64,000 nt of DNA, from assembly GCA_914767715.1 (NCBI GenBank), contig OU612074.1, positions 16,046,062 to 16,110,061 on the forward strand, in the 5' to 3' direction. The DNA is from Membranipora membranacea (lineage: Eukaryota; Bryozoa; Gymnolaemata; Cheilostomatida; Membraniporidae). Positions 34,986-48,012 of the stretch are shown here, in pieces. The number at the start of each line of letters is the position of its first letter. The stretch's first letter is position 1. The position numbers and the translations under genes were made by a program. The notes beneath the pieces are model-generated. The model saw nothing but the letters and a program-made list of their open reading frames with translations. It did no database searches and was not told the DNA's origin.

Positions 34986-37900
34986 GTAGGATCTTAATAT
35001 TCTGGAATTTGAATGAGGCCAATGAGGCCATCAACTGGTCAAAGTTTGAAAGAATTGCGATGGCTTTTTAATTTTTCACCCTGCCGTTCGGCATGTTTTT
35101 TTATGACAAATCTGGCCCTCGTTAAAAAAGTTGCTGCCGCCAAACTAAGAGGGCCAGCCCCAAACGGTTTTCAGTTCCTAAGTCAGCATGAAATTCCACA
35201 CGGTATAGAGTAGGTTAGGAGGAAATCTATTTTTTAAACTGGCTGTAAAAAACACCAAGGGTCCCCCCTTTGTTACTTTTATAAATTTTAAAGTCGCTCT
35301 CATTTCTGTTCTATTTATCGTAGGATCTTAATATTCTGGAATTTGAATGAGGCCAATGAGGCCATCAACTGGTCAAAGTTTGAAAGAATTCCGATGGCTT
35401 TTTAATTTTTCACCCTGCCGTTTGGCAAGTTTTTTTATGACAAAACTGGCCCTCGTTAAGAAAGTTGCTGCCGCCAAACTAAGAGGGCCAGCCCCAAACG
35501 GCTTTCAGTTCCTAAGTCAGCATGAAGTTCCACACGCTATAGAGTAGGTTAGGAGGAAATCTATTTTTTAAACTGGCGGTAAAAAACACCAAGGGTACCC
35601 CCTTTTCTACTTTTTTAAATTTTAAAGTCGCTCTCATTTCTGTTCTATTTATCGTAGGATCTTAATATTCTGGAATTTGAATGAGGCCAATGAGGTTATC
35701 AACTGGTCAAAGTTTGAAAGAATTGCGATGGCTTTTTAATTTTTCACCCTGCCGTTTGGCATGTTTTTTATGACAAAACTGGCCCTCGTTAAAAAAGTTG
35801 CTGCCGCCAAACTAAGAGGGCCAGCCCCAAACGGTTTTCAGTTCATAAGTCAGCATGAAATTCCACACGGTATAGAGTAGGTTACGAGGAAATCTATTTT
35901 TTAAACATGCTGTAAAAAACACCAAGGGTCCCCCCTTTGTTACTTTTTTAAATTTTAAAGTCGCTCTCATTTCTGTTCTATTTATCGTAGGATCTTAATA
36001 TTCTGGAATTTGAATGAGGCCAATGAGGCCATCAACTGGTCAAAGTTTGAAAGAATTGCGATGGCTTTTTAATTTTTCACCCTGCCGTTTGGCAAGTTTT
36101 TTTATGACAAAACTGGCCCTCGTTAAGAAAGTTGCTGCCGCCAAACTAAGAGGGCCAGCCCCAAACGGCTTTCAGTTCCTAAGTCAGCATGAAGTTCCAC
36201 ACGCTATAGAGTAGGTTAGGAGGAAATCTATTTTTTAAACTGGCGGTAAAAAACACCAAGGGTACCCCCTTTTCTACTTTTTTAAATTTTAAAGTCGCTC
36301 TCATTTCTGTTCTATTTATCGTAGGATCTTAATATTCTGGAATTTGAATGAGGCCAATGAGGTTATCAACTGGTCAAAGTTTGAAAGAATTGCGATGGCT
36401 TTTTAATTTTTCACCCTGCCGTTTGGCATGTTTTTTATGACAAAACTGGCCCTCGTTAAAAAAGTTGCTGCTGCCAAACTAAGAGGGCCAGCCCCAAACG
36501 GCTTTCAGTTCCTAAGTCAGCATGAAATTCCACACGGTATAGAGTAGGTTAGGAGGAAATCTATTTTTTAAACTGACGGTAAAAAACACCAAGGGTCCCC
36601 CCTTTGTTACTTTTTTAAATTTTAAAGTCGCTCTCATTTCTGTTCTATTTATCGTAGGATCTAAATATTTTGGTATTTGAATGAGGCCAATGAGGCCATC
36701 AACTGGTCAAAGTTTGAAAGAATTCCGATGGCTTTTTAATTTTTCACCCTGCCGTTTGGCATGTTTTTTTATGACAAAACAGGCCCTCGTTAAAAAAGTT
36801 GCTGCTGCTAAACTAAGAGGGCCAGCCCCAAACGGCTTTCAGTTCCTAAGTCAGCATGAAATTCCACACGGTATAGAGTAGGTTAGGAGGAAATCTATTT
36901 TTTAAACTGGCGGTAAAAAACACCAAGGGTCCGCCCTTTGTTACTTTTTTAAATTTTAAAGTCGCTCTCATTTCTGTTCTATTTATCGTAGGATCTTAAT
37001 ATTCTGGAATTTGAATGAGGCCAATGAGGCCATCAACTGGTCAAAGTTTGAAAGAATTGCGATGGCTTTTTAATTTTTCACCCTGCCGTTTGGCATGTTT
37101 TTTTATGACAAATCTGGCCCTCGTTAAAAAAGTTGCTGCCGCCAAACTAAGAGGGCCAGCCCCAAACGGTTTTCAGTTCCTAAGTCAGCATGAAATTCCA
37201 CACGGTATAGAGTAGGTTAGGAGGAAATCTATTTTTTAAACTGGCTGTAAAAAACACCAAGGGTCCCCCCTTTGTTACTTTTTTAAATTTTAAAGTCGCT
37301 CTCATTTCTGTTCTATTTATCGTAGGATCTTAATATTCTGGAATTTGAATGAGGCCAATGAGGCCATCAACTGGTCAAAGTTTGAAAGAATTCCGATGGC
37401 TTTTTAATTTTTCACCCTGCCGTTTGGCAAGTTTTTTTATGACAAAACTGGCCCTCGTTAAGAAAGTTGCTGCCGCCAAACTAAGAGGGCCAGCCCCAAA
37501 CGGCTTTCAGTTCCTAAGTCAGCATGAAGTTCCACACGCTATAGAGTAGGTTAGGAGGAAATCTATTTTTTAAACTGGCGGTAAAAAACACCAAGGGTAC
37601 CCCCTTTTCTACTTTTTTAAATTTTAAAGTCGCTCTCAGTTCTGTTCTATTTATCGTAGGATCTTAATATTCTGGAATTTGAATGAGGCCAATGAGGTTA
37701 TCAACTGGTCAAAGTTTGAAAGAATTGCGATGGCTTTTTAATTTTTCACCCTGCCGTTTGGCATGTTTTTTATGACAAAACTGGCCCTCGTTAAAAAAGT
37801 TGCTGCCGCCAAACTAAGAGGGCCAGCCCCAAACGGTTTTCAGTTCATAAGTCAGCATGAAATTCCACACGGTATAGAGTAGGTTACGAGGAAATCTATT

Positions 37901-40900
37901 TTTTAAACATGCTGTAAAAAACACCAAGGGTCCCCCCTTTGTTACTTTTTTAAATTTTAAAGTCGCTCTCATTTCTGTTCTATTTATCGTAGGATCTTAA
38001 TATTCTGGAATTTGAATGAGGCCAATGAGGCCATCAACTGGTCAAAGTTTGAAAGAATTGCGATGGCTTTTTAATTTTTCACCCTGCCGTTTGGCATGTT
38101 TTTTTATGACAAAACTGGCCCTCGTTAAAAAAGTTGCTGCCGCCAAACTAAGAGGGCCAGCCCCAAACAGTTTTCAGTTCCTAAGTCAGCATGAAATTCC
38201 ACACGGTATAGAGTAGGTTAGGAGGAAATCTATTTTTTAAACTGGCTGTAAAAAACACCAAGGGTCCCCCCTTTGTTACTTTTTTAAATTTCAAAGTCGC
38301 TCTCATTTCTGTTCTATTTATCGTAGGATCTTAATATTCTGGAATATGAATGAGGCCAATGAGGCCATCAACTGGTCAAAGTTTGAAAGAATTGCGATGG
38401 CTTTTTAATTTTTCACCCTGCCGTTTGGCATGTTTTTTTATGACAAAACTGGCCCTCGTTAAAAAAGTTGCTGCCGCCAAACTAAGAGGGCCAGCCCCAA
38501 ACGGCTTTCAGTTCCTAAGTCAGCATGAAATTCCACACGGTATAGAGTAGGTTAGGAGGAATTCTATTTTTTAAACTGGCGGTAAAAAACACCAAGGGTC
38601 CCCCCTTTGTTACTTTTTTAAATTTTAAAGTCGCTCTCATTTCTGTTCTATTTATCGTAGGATCTTAATATTCTGGAAATTGAATGAGGCCAATGAGGCC
38701 ATCAACTGGTCAAAGTTTGAAAGAATTGCGATGGCTTTTTAATTTTTCACCCTGCCGTTTGGCATGTTTTTTTATGACAAAACTGGCCCTCGTTAAAAAA
38801 GTTACTGCCGCCAAACTAAGAGGGCCAGCCCCAAACGGTTTTCAGTTCCTAAGTCAGCATGAAATTCCACACGGTATAGAGTAGGTTAGGAGGAAATCTA
38901 TTTTTTAAACTGGCTGTAAAAAAACACCAAGGGTCCCCCCTTTATTACTTTTTTAAATTTTAAAGTCGCTCTCATTTCTGTTCTATTTATCGTAGGATCT
39001 TAATATTCTGGAATTTGAATGAGGCCAATGAGGCCATCAACTGGTCAAAGTTTGAAAGAATTGCGATGGCTTTTTAATTTTTCACCCTGCCGTTCGGCAT
39101 GTTTCTTTATGATAAAACTGGCCCTCGTTAAAAAAGTTGCTGCCGCCAAACTAAGAGGGCCAGCCCCAAACGGTTTTCAGTTCCTAAGTCAGCATGAAAT
39201 TCCACACGGGATAGAGTAGGTTAGGAGGAAATCTATTTTTTAAACTGGCTGTAAACAACACCAAGGGTCCCCCCTTTGTTACATTTTTAAATTTTAAAGT
39301 CGCTCTCATTTCTGTTCTATTTATCGTAGGATCTTAATATTCTGAAATTTGAATGAGGCCAAAGAGGCCATCAACTGGTCAAGGTTTGAAAGAATTGCGA
39401 TGGCTTTTTAATTTTTCACCCTGCCGTTCGGCATGTTTTTTTATGACAAATCTGGCCCTCGTTAAAAAAGTTGCTGCTGCCAAACTAAGAGGGCCAGCCC
39501 CAAACGGTTTTCAGTTCCTAAGTCAGCATGAAATTCCACACGGTATAGAGTAGGTTAGGAGGAAATCTATTTTTTAAACTGGCTGTAAAAAACACCAAGG
39601 GTCCCCCCTTTGTTACTTTTTTAAATTTTAAAGTCGCTCTCATTTCTGTTCTATTTATCGTAGGATCTTAATATTCTGGAATTTGAATGAGGCCAATGAG
39701 GCCATCAACTGGTCAAAGTTTGAAAGAATTGCGATGGCTTTTTAATTTTCCACCCTGCCGTTTGGCAAGTTTTTTTATGACAAAACTGGCCCTCGTTAAG
39801 AAAGTTGCTGCCGCCAAACTAAGAGGGCCAGCCCCAAACGGCTTTCAGTTCCTAAGTCAGCATGAAGTTCCACACGCTATAGAGTAGGTTAGGAGGAAAT
39901 CTATTTTTTAAACTGGCGGTAAAAAACACCAAGGGTACCCCCTTTGTTACTTTTTTAAATTTTAAAGTCGCTCTCATTTCTGTTCTATTTATCGTAGGAT
40001 CTTAATATTCTGGAATTTGAATGAGGCCAATGAGGCCATCAACTGGTCAAAGTTTGAAAGAATTGCGATGGCTTTTTAATTTTTCACCCTGCCGTTTGGC
40101 ATGTTTTTTTATGACAAAACTGACCCTCGTTAAAAAAGTTGCTGCCACCAAACTAAGAGGGCCAGCCCCAAACGGTTTTCAGTTCATAAGTCAGCATGAA
40201 ATTCCACACGGTACAGAGTAGGTTAGGAGGAAATCTATTTTTTAAACTGGCTGTAAAAAACACCAAGGGTCCCCCCTTTGTTACTTTTTTAAATTTTAAA
40301 GTCGCTCTCATTTCTGTTCTATTTATCGTAGGATCTTAATATTCTGGAATTTGAATGAGGCCAATGAGGCCATCAACTGGTCAAAGTTTGAAAGAATTGC
40401 GATGGCTTTTTAATTTTTTCACCCTGCCGTTTGGCATGTTTTTTTATGACAAAACTGGCCCTCGTTAAAAAAGTTGCTGCCGCCAAACTAAGAGGGCCAG
40501 CCCCAAACGGTTTTCAGTTCATAAGTCAGCATGAAATTCCACACGGTATAGAGTAGGTTACGAGGAAATCTATTTTTTAAACATGCTGTAAAAAACACCA
40601 AGGGTCCCCCCTTTGATACTTTTTTTAATTTTAAAGTCGCTCTCTTTTCTGTTCTATTTATCGTAGGATCTTAATATTCTGGAATTTGAATGAGGCCAAT
40701 GAGGCCATCAACTGGTCAAAGTTTGAAAGAATTGCGATGGCTTTTTAATTTTTCACCCTGCCGTTTGGCATGTTTTTTTATGACAAAACTGGCCCTCGTT
40801 AAAAAAGTTGCTGCCTCCAAACTAAGAGGGCCAGCCCCAGACGGTTTTCAGTTCCTAAGTCAGCATGAAGTTTCACACGGTATAGAGTAGGTTAGGAGGA

Positions 40901-41331
40901 AATCTATTTTTTAAACTGGCTGTAAAAAACACCAAGGGTCCCCCCTTTGTAACTTTTTTTAAATTTTAAAGTCGCTCTCATTTCTGTTCTATTTATCGTA
41001 GGATCTTAATATTCTGGAATTTGAATGATGCCAATGAGGCCATCAACTGGTCAAAGTTTAAAAGAATTGCGATGGCTTTTTAATTTTTCACCCTGCCGTT
41101 TGGCATGTTTTTTTATGACAAAACTGGCCCTCGTTAAAAAAGTTGCTGCCGCCAAACTAAGAGGGCCAGCCCCAAACGGCTTTCAGTTCCTAAGTCAGCA
41201 TGAAATTCCACACGGTATAGAGTAGGTTAGGAGGAATTCTATTTTTTAAACTGGCGGTAAAAAACACCAAGGGTCCGCCCTTTGTTACTTTTTTAAATTT
41301 TAAAGTCGCTCTCATTTCTGTTCTATTTATC
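34986..41331 (+). repeat. First copy of a 6,680-bp (20-monomer) tandem duplication
   Basis: Monomers starting from 34986 match those from 41666 in order, at an offset of 6,680 bp, rising to 6,681 after one extra base. Rare marks shared at that offset are TTTTATAAATTTT (~35277/41957), CTCTCAGTTCTG (~37632/44312), GTAAACAACACC (~39251/45931), TTACATTTTTAA (~39280/45960) and GCTGCCTCC (~40811/47492). I found only a handful of differences. The last unit of this copy is a hybrid (see 40998-41331). Confidence 0.9.
40998..41331 (+). repeat. Hybrid monomer at an unequal-crossover junction
   Basis: The left part has AATGATGCC and GTTTAAAAGAATTG like the monomer at 47679. The right part has ACTGGCCCTC, GCCGCC, AGGAATTC and AAGGGTCCGCCC like the monomer at 48346. 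In the second duplication copy those two types are two monomers apart. Here they are joined in one unit and 668 bp are missing. The exchange lies between ~41065 and ~41125. Confidence 0.85.
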
Positions 41332-41665
41332 GTAGGATCTTAATATTCTGGAATTTGAATGAGGCCAATGAGGCCATCAACTGGTCAAAGTTTGAAAGAA
41401 TTGCGATGGCTTTTTAATTTTTCACCCTGCCGTTCGGCATGTTTTTTTATGACAAATCTGGCCCTCGTTAAAAAAGTTGCTGCCGCCAAACTAAGAGGGC
41501 CAGCCCCAAACGGTTTTCAGTTCCTAAGTCAGCATGAAATTCCACACGGTATAGAGTAGGTTAGGAGGAAATCTATTTTTTAAACTGGCTGTAAAAAACA
41601 CCAAGGGTCCCCCCTTTGTTACTTTTTTAAATTTTAAAGTCGCTCTCATTTCTGTTCTATTTATC

Positions 41666-44600
41666 GTAGGATCTTAATATTCTGGAATTTGAATGAGGCC
41701 AATGAGGCCATCAACTGGTCAAAGTTTGAAAGAATTGCGATGGCTTTTTAATTTTTCACCCTGCCGTTCGGCATGTTTTTTTATGACAAATCTGGCCCTC
41801 GTTAAAAAAGTTGCTGCCGCCAAACTAAGAGGGCCAGCCCCAAACGGTTTTCAGTTCCTAAGTCAGCATGAAATTCCACACGGTATAGAGTAGGTTAGGA
41901 GGAAATCTATTTTTTAAACTGGCTGTAAAAAACACCAAGGGTCCCCCCTTTGTTACTTTTATAAATTTTAAAGTCGCTCTCATTTCTGTTCTATTTATCG
42001 TAGGATCTTAATATTCTGGAATTTGAATGAGGCCAATGAGGCCATCAACTGGTCAAAGTTTGAAAGAATTCCGATGGCTTTTTAATTTTTCACCCTGCCG
42101 TTTGGCAAGTTTTTTTATGACAAAACTGGCCCTCGTTAAGAAAGTTGCTGCCGCCAAACTAAGAGGGCCAGCCCCAAACGGCTTTCAGTTCCTAAGTCAG
42201 CATGAAGTTCCACACGCTATAGAGTAGGTTAGGAGGAAATCTATTTTTTAAACTGGCGGTAAAAAACACCAAGGGTACCCCCTTTTCTACTTTTTTAAAT
42301 TTTAAAGTCGCTCTCATTTCTGTTCTATTTATCGTAGGATCTTAATATTCTGGAATTTGAATGAGGCCAATGAGGTTATCAACTGGTCAAAGTTTGAAAG
42401 AATTGCGATGGCTTTTTAATTTTTCACCCTGCCGTTTGGCATGTTTTTTATGACAAAACTGGCCCTCGTTAAAAAAGTTGCTGCCGCCAAACTAAGAGGG
42501 CCAGCCCCAAACGGTTTTCAGTTCATAAGTCAGCATGAAATTCCACACGGTATAGAGTAGGTTACGAGGAAATCTATTTTTTAAACATGCTGTAAAAAAC
42601 ACCAAGGGTCCCCCCTTTGTTACTTTTTTAAATTTTAAAGTCGCTCTCATTTCTGTTCTATTTATCGTAGGATCTTAATATTCTGGAATTTGAATGAGGC
42701 CAATGAGGCCATCAACTGGTCAAAGTTTGAAAGAATTGCGATGGCTTTTTAATTTTTCACCCTGCCGTTTGGCAAGTTTTTTTATGACAAAACTGGCCCT
42801 CGTTAAGAAAGTTGCTGCCGCCAAACTAAGAGGGCCAGCCCCAAACGGCTTTCAGTTCCTAAGTCAGCATGAAGTTCCACACGCTATAGAGTAGGTTAGG
42901 AGGAAATCTATTTTTTAAACTGGCGGTAAAAAACACCAAGGGTACCCCCTTTTCTACTTTTTTAAATTTTAAAGTCGCTCTCATTTCTGTTCTATTTATC
43001 GTAGGATCTTAATATTCTGGAATTTGAATGAGGCCAATGAGGTTATCAACTGGTCAAAGTTTGAAAGAATTGCGATGGCTTTTTAATTTTTCACCCTGCC
43101 GTTTGGCATGTTTTTTATGACAAAACTGGCCCTCGTTAAAAAAGTTGCTGCTGCCAAACTAAGAGGGCCAGCCCCAAACGGCTTTCAGTTCCTAAGTCAG
43201 CATGAAATTCCACACGGTATAGAGTAGGTTAGGAGGAAATCTATTTTTTAAACTGACGGTAAAAAACACCAAGGGTCCCCCCTTTGTTACTTTTTTAAAT
43301 TTTAAAGTCGCTCTCATTTCTGTTCTATTTATCGTAGGATCTAAATATTTTGGTATTTGAATGAGGCCAATGAGGCCATCAACTGGTCAAAGTTTGAAAG
43401 AATTCCGATGGCTTTTTAATTTTTCACCCTGCCGTTTGGCATGTTTTTTTATGACAAAACAGGCCCTCGTTAAAAAAGTTGCTGCTGCTAAACTAAGAGG
43501 GCCAGCCCCAAACGGCTTTCAGTTCCTAAGTCAGCATGAAATTCCACACGGTATAGAGTAGGTTAGGAGGAAATCTATTTTTTAAACTGGCGGTAAAAAA
43601 CACCAAGGGTCCGCCCTTTGTTACTTTTTTAAATTTTAAAGTCGCTCTCATTTCTGTTCTATTTATCGTAGGATCTTAATATTCTGGAATTTGAATGAGG
43701 CCAATGAGGCCATCAACTGGTCAAAGTTTGAAAGAATTGCGATGGCTTTTTAATTTTTCACCCTGCCGTTTGGCATGTTTTTTTATGACAAATCTGGCCC
43801 TCGTTAAAAAAGTTGCTGCCGCCAAACTAAGAGGGCCAGCCCCAAACGGTTTTCAGTTCCTAAGTCAGCATGAAATTCCACACGGTATAGAGTAGGTTAG
43901 GAGGAAATCTATTTTTTAAACTGGCTGTAAAAAACACCAAGGGTCCCCCCTTTGTTACTTTTTTAAATTTTAAAGTCGCTCTCATTTCTGTTCTATTTAT
44001 CGTAGGATCTTAATATTCTGGAATTTGAATGAGGCCAATGAGGCCATCAACTGGTCAAAGTTTGAAAGAATTCCGATGGCTTTTTAATTTTTCACCCTGC
44101 CGTTTGGCAAGTTTTTTTATGACAAAACTGGCCCTCGTTAAGAAAGTTGCTGCCGCCAAACTAAGAGGGCCAGCCCCAAACGGCTTTCAGTTCCTAAGTC
44201 AGCATGAAGTTCCACACGCTATAGAGTAGGTTAGGAGGAAATCTATTTTTTAAACTGGCGGTAAAAAACACCAAGGGTACCCCCTTTTCTACTTTTTTAA
44301 ATTTTAAAGTCGCTCTCAGTTCTGTTCTATTTATCGTAGGATCTTAATATTCTGGAATTTGAATGAGGCCAATGAGGTTATCAACTGGTCAAAGTTTGAA
44401 AGAATTGCGATGGCTTTTTAATTTTTCACCCTGCCGTTTGGCATGTTTTTTATGACAAAACTGGCCCTCGTTAAAAAAGTTGCTGCCGCCAAACTAAGAG
44501 GGCCAGCCCCAAACGGTTTTCAGTTCATAAGTCAGCATGAAATTCCACACGGTATAGAGTAGGTTACGAGGAAATCTATTTTTTAAACATGCTGTAAAAA

Positions 44601-47600
44601 ACACCAAGGGTCCCCCCTTTGTTACTTTTTTAAATTTTAAAGTCGCTCTCATTTCTGTTCTATTTATCGTAGGATCTTAATATTCTGGAATTTGAATGAG
44701 GCCAATGAGGCCATCAACTGGTCAAAGTTTGAAAGAATTGCGATGGCTTTTTAATTTTTCACCCTGCCGTTTGGCATGTTTTTTTATGACAAAACTGGCC
44801 CTCGTTAAAAAAGTTGCTGCCGCCAAACTAAGAGGGCCAGCCCCAAACAGTTTTCAGTTCCTAAGTCAGCATGAAATTCCACACGGTATAGAGTAGGTTA
44901 GGAGGAAATCTATTTTTTAAACTGGCTGTAAAAAACACCAAGGGTCCCCCCTTTGTTACTTTTTTAAATTTCAAAGTCGCTCTCATTTCTGTTCTATTTA
45001 TCGTAGGATCTTAATATTCTGGAATATGAATGAGGCCAATGAGGCCATCAACTGGTCAAAGTTTGAAAGAATTGCGATGGCTTTTTAATTTTTCACCCTG
45101 CCGTTTGGCATGTTTTTTTATGACAAAACTGGCCCTCGTTAAAAAAGTTGCTGCCGCCAAACTAAGAGGGCCAGCCCCAAACGGCTTTCAGTTCCTAAGT
45201 CAGCATGAAATTCCACACGGTATAGAGTAGGTTAGGAGGAAATCTATTTTTTAAACTGGCGGTAAAAAACACCAAGGGTCCCCCCTTTGTTACTTTTTTA
45301 AATTTTAAAGTCGCTCTCATTTCTGTTCTATTTATCGTAGGATCTTAATATTCTGGAAATTGAATGAGGCCAATGAGGCCATCAACTGGTCAAAGTTTGA
45401 AAGAATTGCGATGGCTTTTTAATTTTTCACCCTGCCGTTTGGCATGTTTTTTTATGACAAAACTGGCCCTCGTTAAAAAAGTTACTGCCGCCAAACTAAG
45501 AGGGCCAGCCCCAAACGGTTTTCAGTTCCTAAGTCAGCATGAAATTCCACACGGTATAGAGTAGGTTAGGAGGAAATCTATTTTTTAAACTGGCTGTAAA
45601 AAAACACCAAGGGTCCCCCCTTTATTACTTTTTTAAATTTTAAAGTCGCTCTCATTTCTGTTCTATTTATCGTAGGATCTTAATATTCTGGAATTTGAAT
45701 GAGGCCAATGAGGCCATCAACTGGTCAAAGTTTGAAAGAATTGCGATGGCTTTTTAATTTTTCACCCTGCCGTTCGGCATGTTTCTTTATGATAAAACTG
45801 GCCCTCGTTAAAAAAGTTGCTGCCGCCAAACTAAGAGGGCCAGCCCCAAACGGTTTTCAGTTCCTAAGTCAGCATGAAATTCCACACGGGATAGAGTAGG
45901 TTAGGAGGAAATCTATTTTTTAAACTGGCTGTAAACAACACCAAGGGTCCCCCCTTTGTTACATTTTTAAATTTTAAAGTCGCTCTCATTTCTGTTCTAT
46001 TTATCGTAGGATCTTAATATTCTGAAATTTGAATGAGGCCAAAGAGGCCATCAACTGGTCAAGGTTTGAAAGAATTGCGATGGCTTTTTAATTTTTCACC
46101 CTGCCGTTCGGCATGTTTTTTTATGACAAATCTGGCCCTCGTTAAAAAAGTTGCTGCTGCCAAACTAAGAGGGCCAGCCCCAAACGGTTTTCAGTTCCTA
46201 AGTCAGCATGAAATTCCACACGGTATAGAGTAGGTTAGGAGGAAATCTATTTTTTAAACTGGCTGTAAAAAACACCAAGGGTCCCCCCTTTGTTACTTTT
46301 TTAAATTTTAAAGTCGCTCTCATTTCTGTTCTATTTATCGTAGGATCTTAATATTCTGGAATTTGAATGAGGCCAATGAGGCCATCAACTGGTCAAAGTT
46401 TGAAAGAATTGCGATGGCTTTTTAATTTTCCACCCTGCCGTTTGGCAAGTTTTTTTATGACAAAACTGGCCCTCGTTAAGAAAGTTGCTGCCGCCAAACT
46501 AAGAGGGCCAGCCCCAAACGGCTTTCAGTTCCTAAGTCAGCATGAAGTTCCACACGCTATAGAGTAGGTTAGGAGGAAATCTATTTTTTAAACTGGCGGT
46601 AAAAAACACCAAGGGTACCCCCTTTGTTACTTTTTTAAATTTTAAAGTCGCTCTCATTTCTGTTCTATTTATCGTAGGATCTTAATATTCTGGAATTTGA
46701 ATGAGGCCAATGAGGCCATCAACTGGTCAAAGTTTGAAAGAATTGCGATGGCTTTTTAATTTTTCACCCTGCCGTTTGGCATGTTTTTTTATGACAAAAC
46801 TGACCCTCGTTAAAAAAGTTGCTGCCACCAAACTAAGAGGGCCAGCCCCAAACGGTTTTCAGTTCATAAGTCAGCATGAAATTCCACACGGTATAGAGTA
46901 GGTTAGGAGGAAATCTATTTTTTAAACTGGCTGTAAAAAACACCAAGGGTCCCCCCCTTTGTTACTTTTTTAAATTTTAAAGTCGCTCTCATTTCTGTTC
47001 TATTTATCGTAGGATCTTAATATTCTGGAATTTGAATGAGGCCAATGAGGCCATCAACTGGTCAAAGTTTGAAAGAATTGCGATGGCTTTTTAATTTTTT
47101 CACCCTGCCGTTTGGCATGTTTTTTTATGACAAAACTGGCCCTCGTTAAAAAAGTTGCTGCCGCCAAACTAAGAGGGCCAGCCCCAAACGGTTTTCAGTT
47201 CCTAAGTCAGCATGAAATTCCACACGGTATAGAGTAGGTTACGAGGAAATCTATTTTTTAAACATGCTGTAAAAAACACCAAGGGTCCCCCCTTTGATAC
47301 TTTTTTTAATTTTAAAGTCGCTCTCTTTTCTGTTCTATTTATCGTAGGATCTTAATATTCTGGAATTTGAATGAGGCCAATGAGGCCATCAACTGGTCAA
47401 AGTTTGAAAGAATTGCGATGGCTTTTTAATTTTTCACCCTGCCGTTTGGCATGTTTTTTTATGACAAAACTGGCCCTCGTTAAAAAAGTTGCTGCCTCCA
47501 AACTAAGAGGGCCAGCCCCAGACGGTTTTCAGTTCCTAAGTCAGCATGAAGTTTCACACGGTATAGAGTAGGTTAGGAGGAAATCTATTTTTTAAACTGG

Positions 47601-48012
47601 CTGTAAAAAACACCAAGGGTCCCCCCTTTGTAACTTTTTTTAAATTTTAAAGTCGCTCTCATTTCTGTTCTATTTATCGTAGGATCTTAATATTCTGGAA
47701 TTTGAATGATGCCAATGAGGCCATCAACTGGTCAAAGTTTAAAAGAATTGCGATGGCTTTTTAATTTTTCACCCTGCCGTTTGGCATGTTTTTTTATGAC
47801 AAAACAGGCCCTCGTTAAAAAAGTTGCTGCTGCCAAACTAAGAGGGCCAGCCCCAAACGGCTTTCAGTTCCTAAGTCAGCATGAAATTCCACACGGTATA
47901 GAGTAGGTTAGGAGGAAATCTATTTTTTAAACTGACGGTAAAAAACACCAAGGGTCCCCCCTTTGTTACTTTTTTAAATTTTAAAGTCGCTCTCATTTCT
48001 GTTCTATTTATC
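41666..48012 (+). repeat. Second copy of the 6,680-bp tandem duplication
   Basis: Partner of 34986-41331. Differences seen: AGGAAATC against AGGAATTC at ~38567, TATAGAG against TACAGAG at ~40213, one extra C in the C run at ~46952, and TTCCTAAG against TTCATAAG at ~40519/47200. The near identity implies a very recent duplication, or an assembly repeat that should be checked by read depth. Confidence 0.88.
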
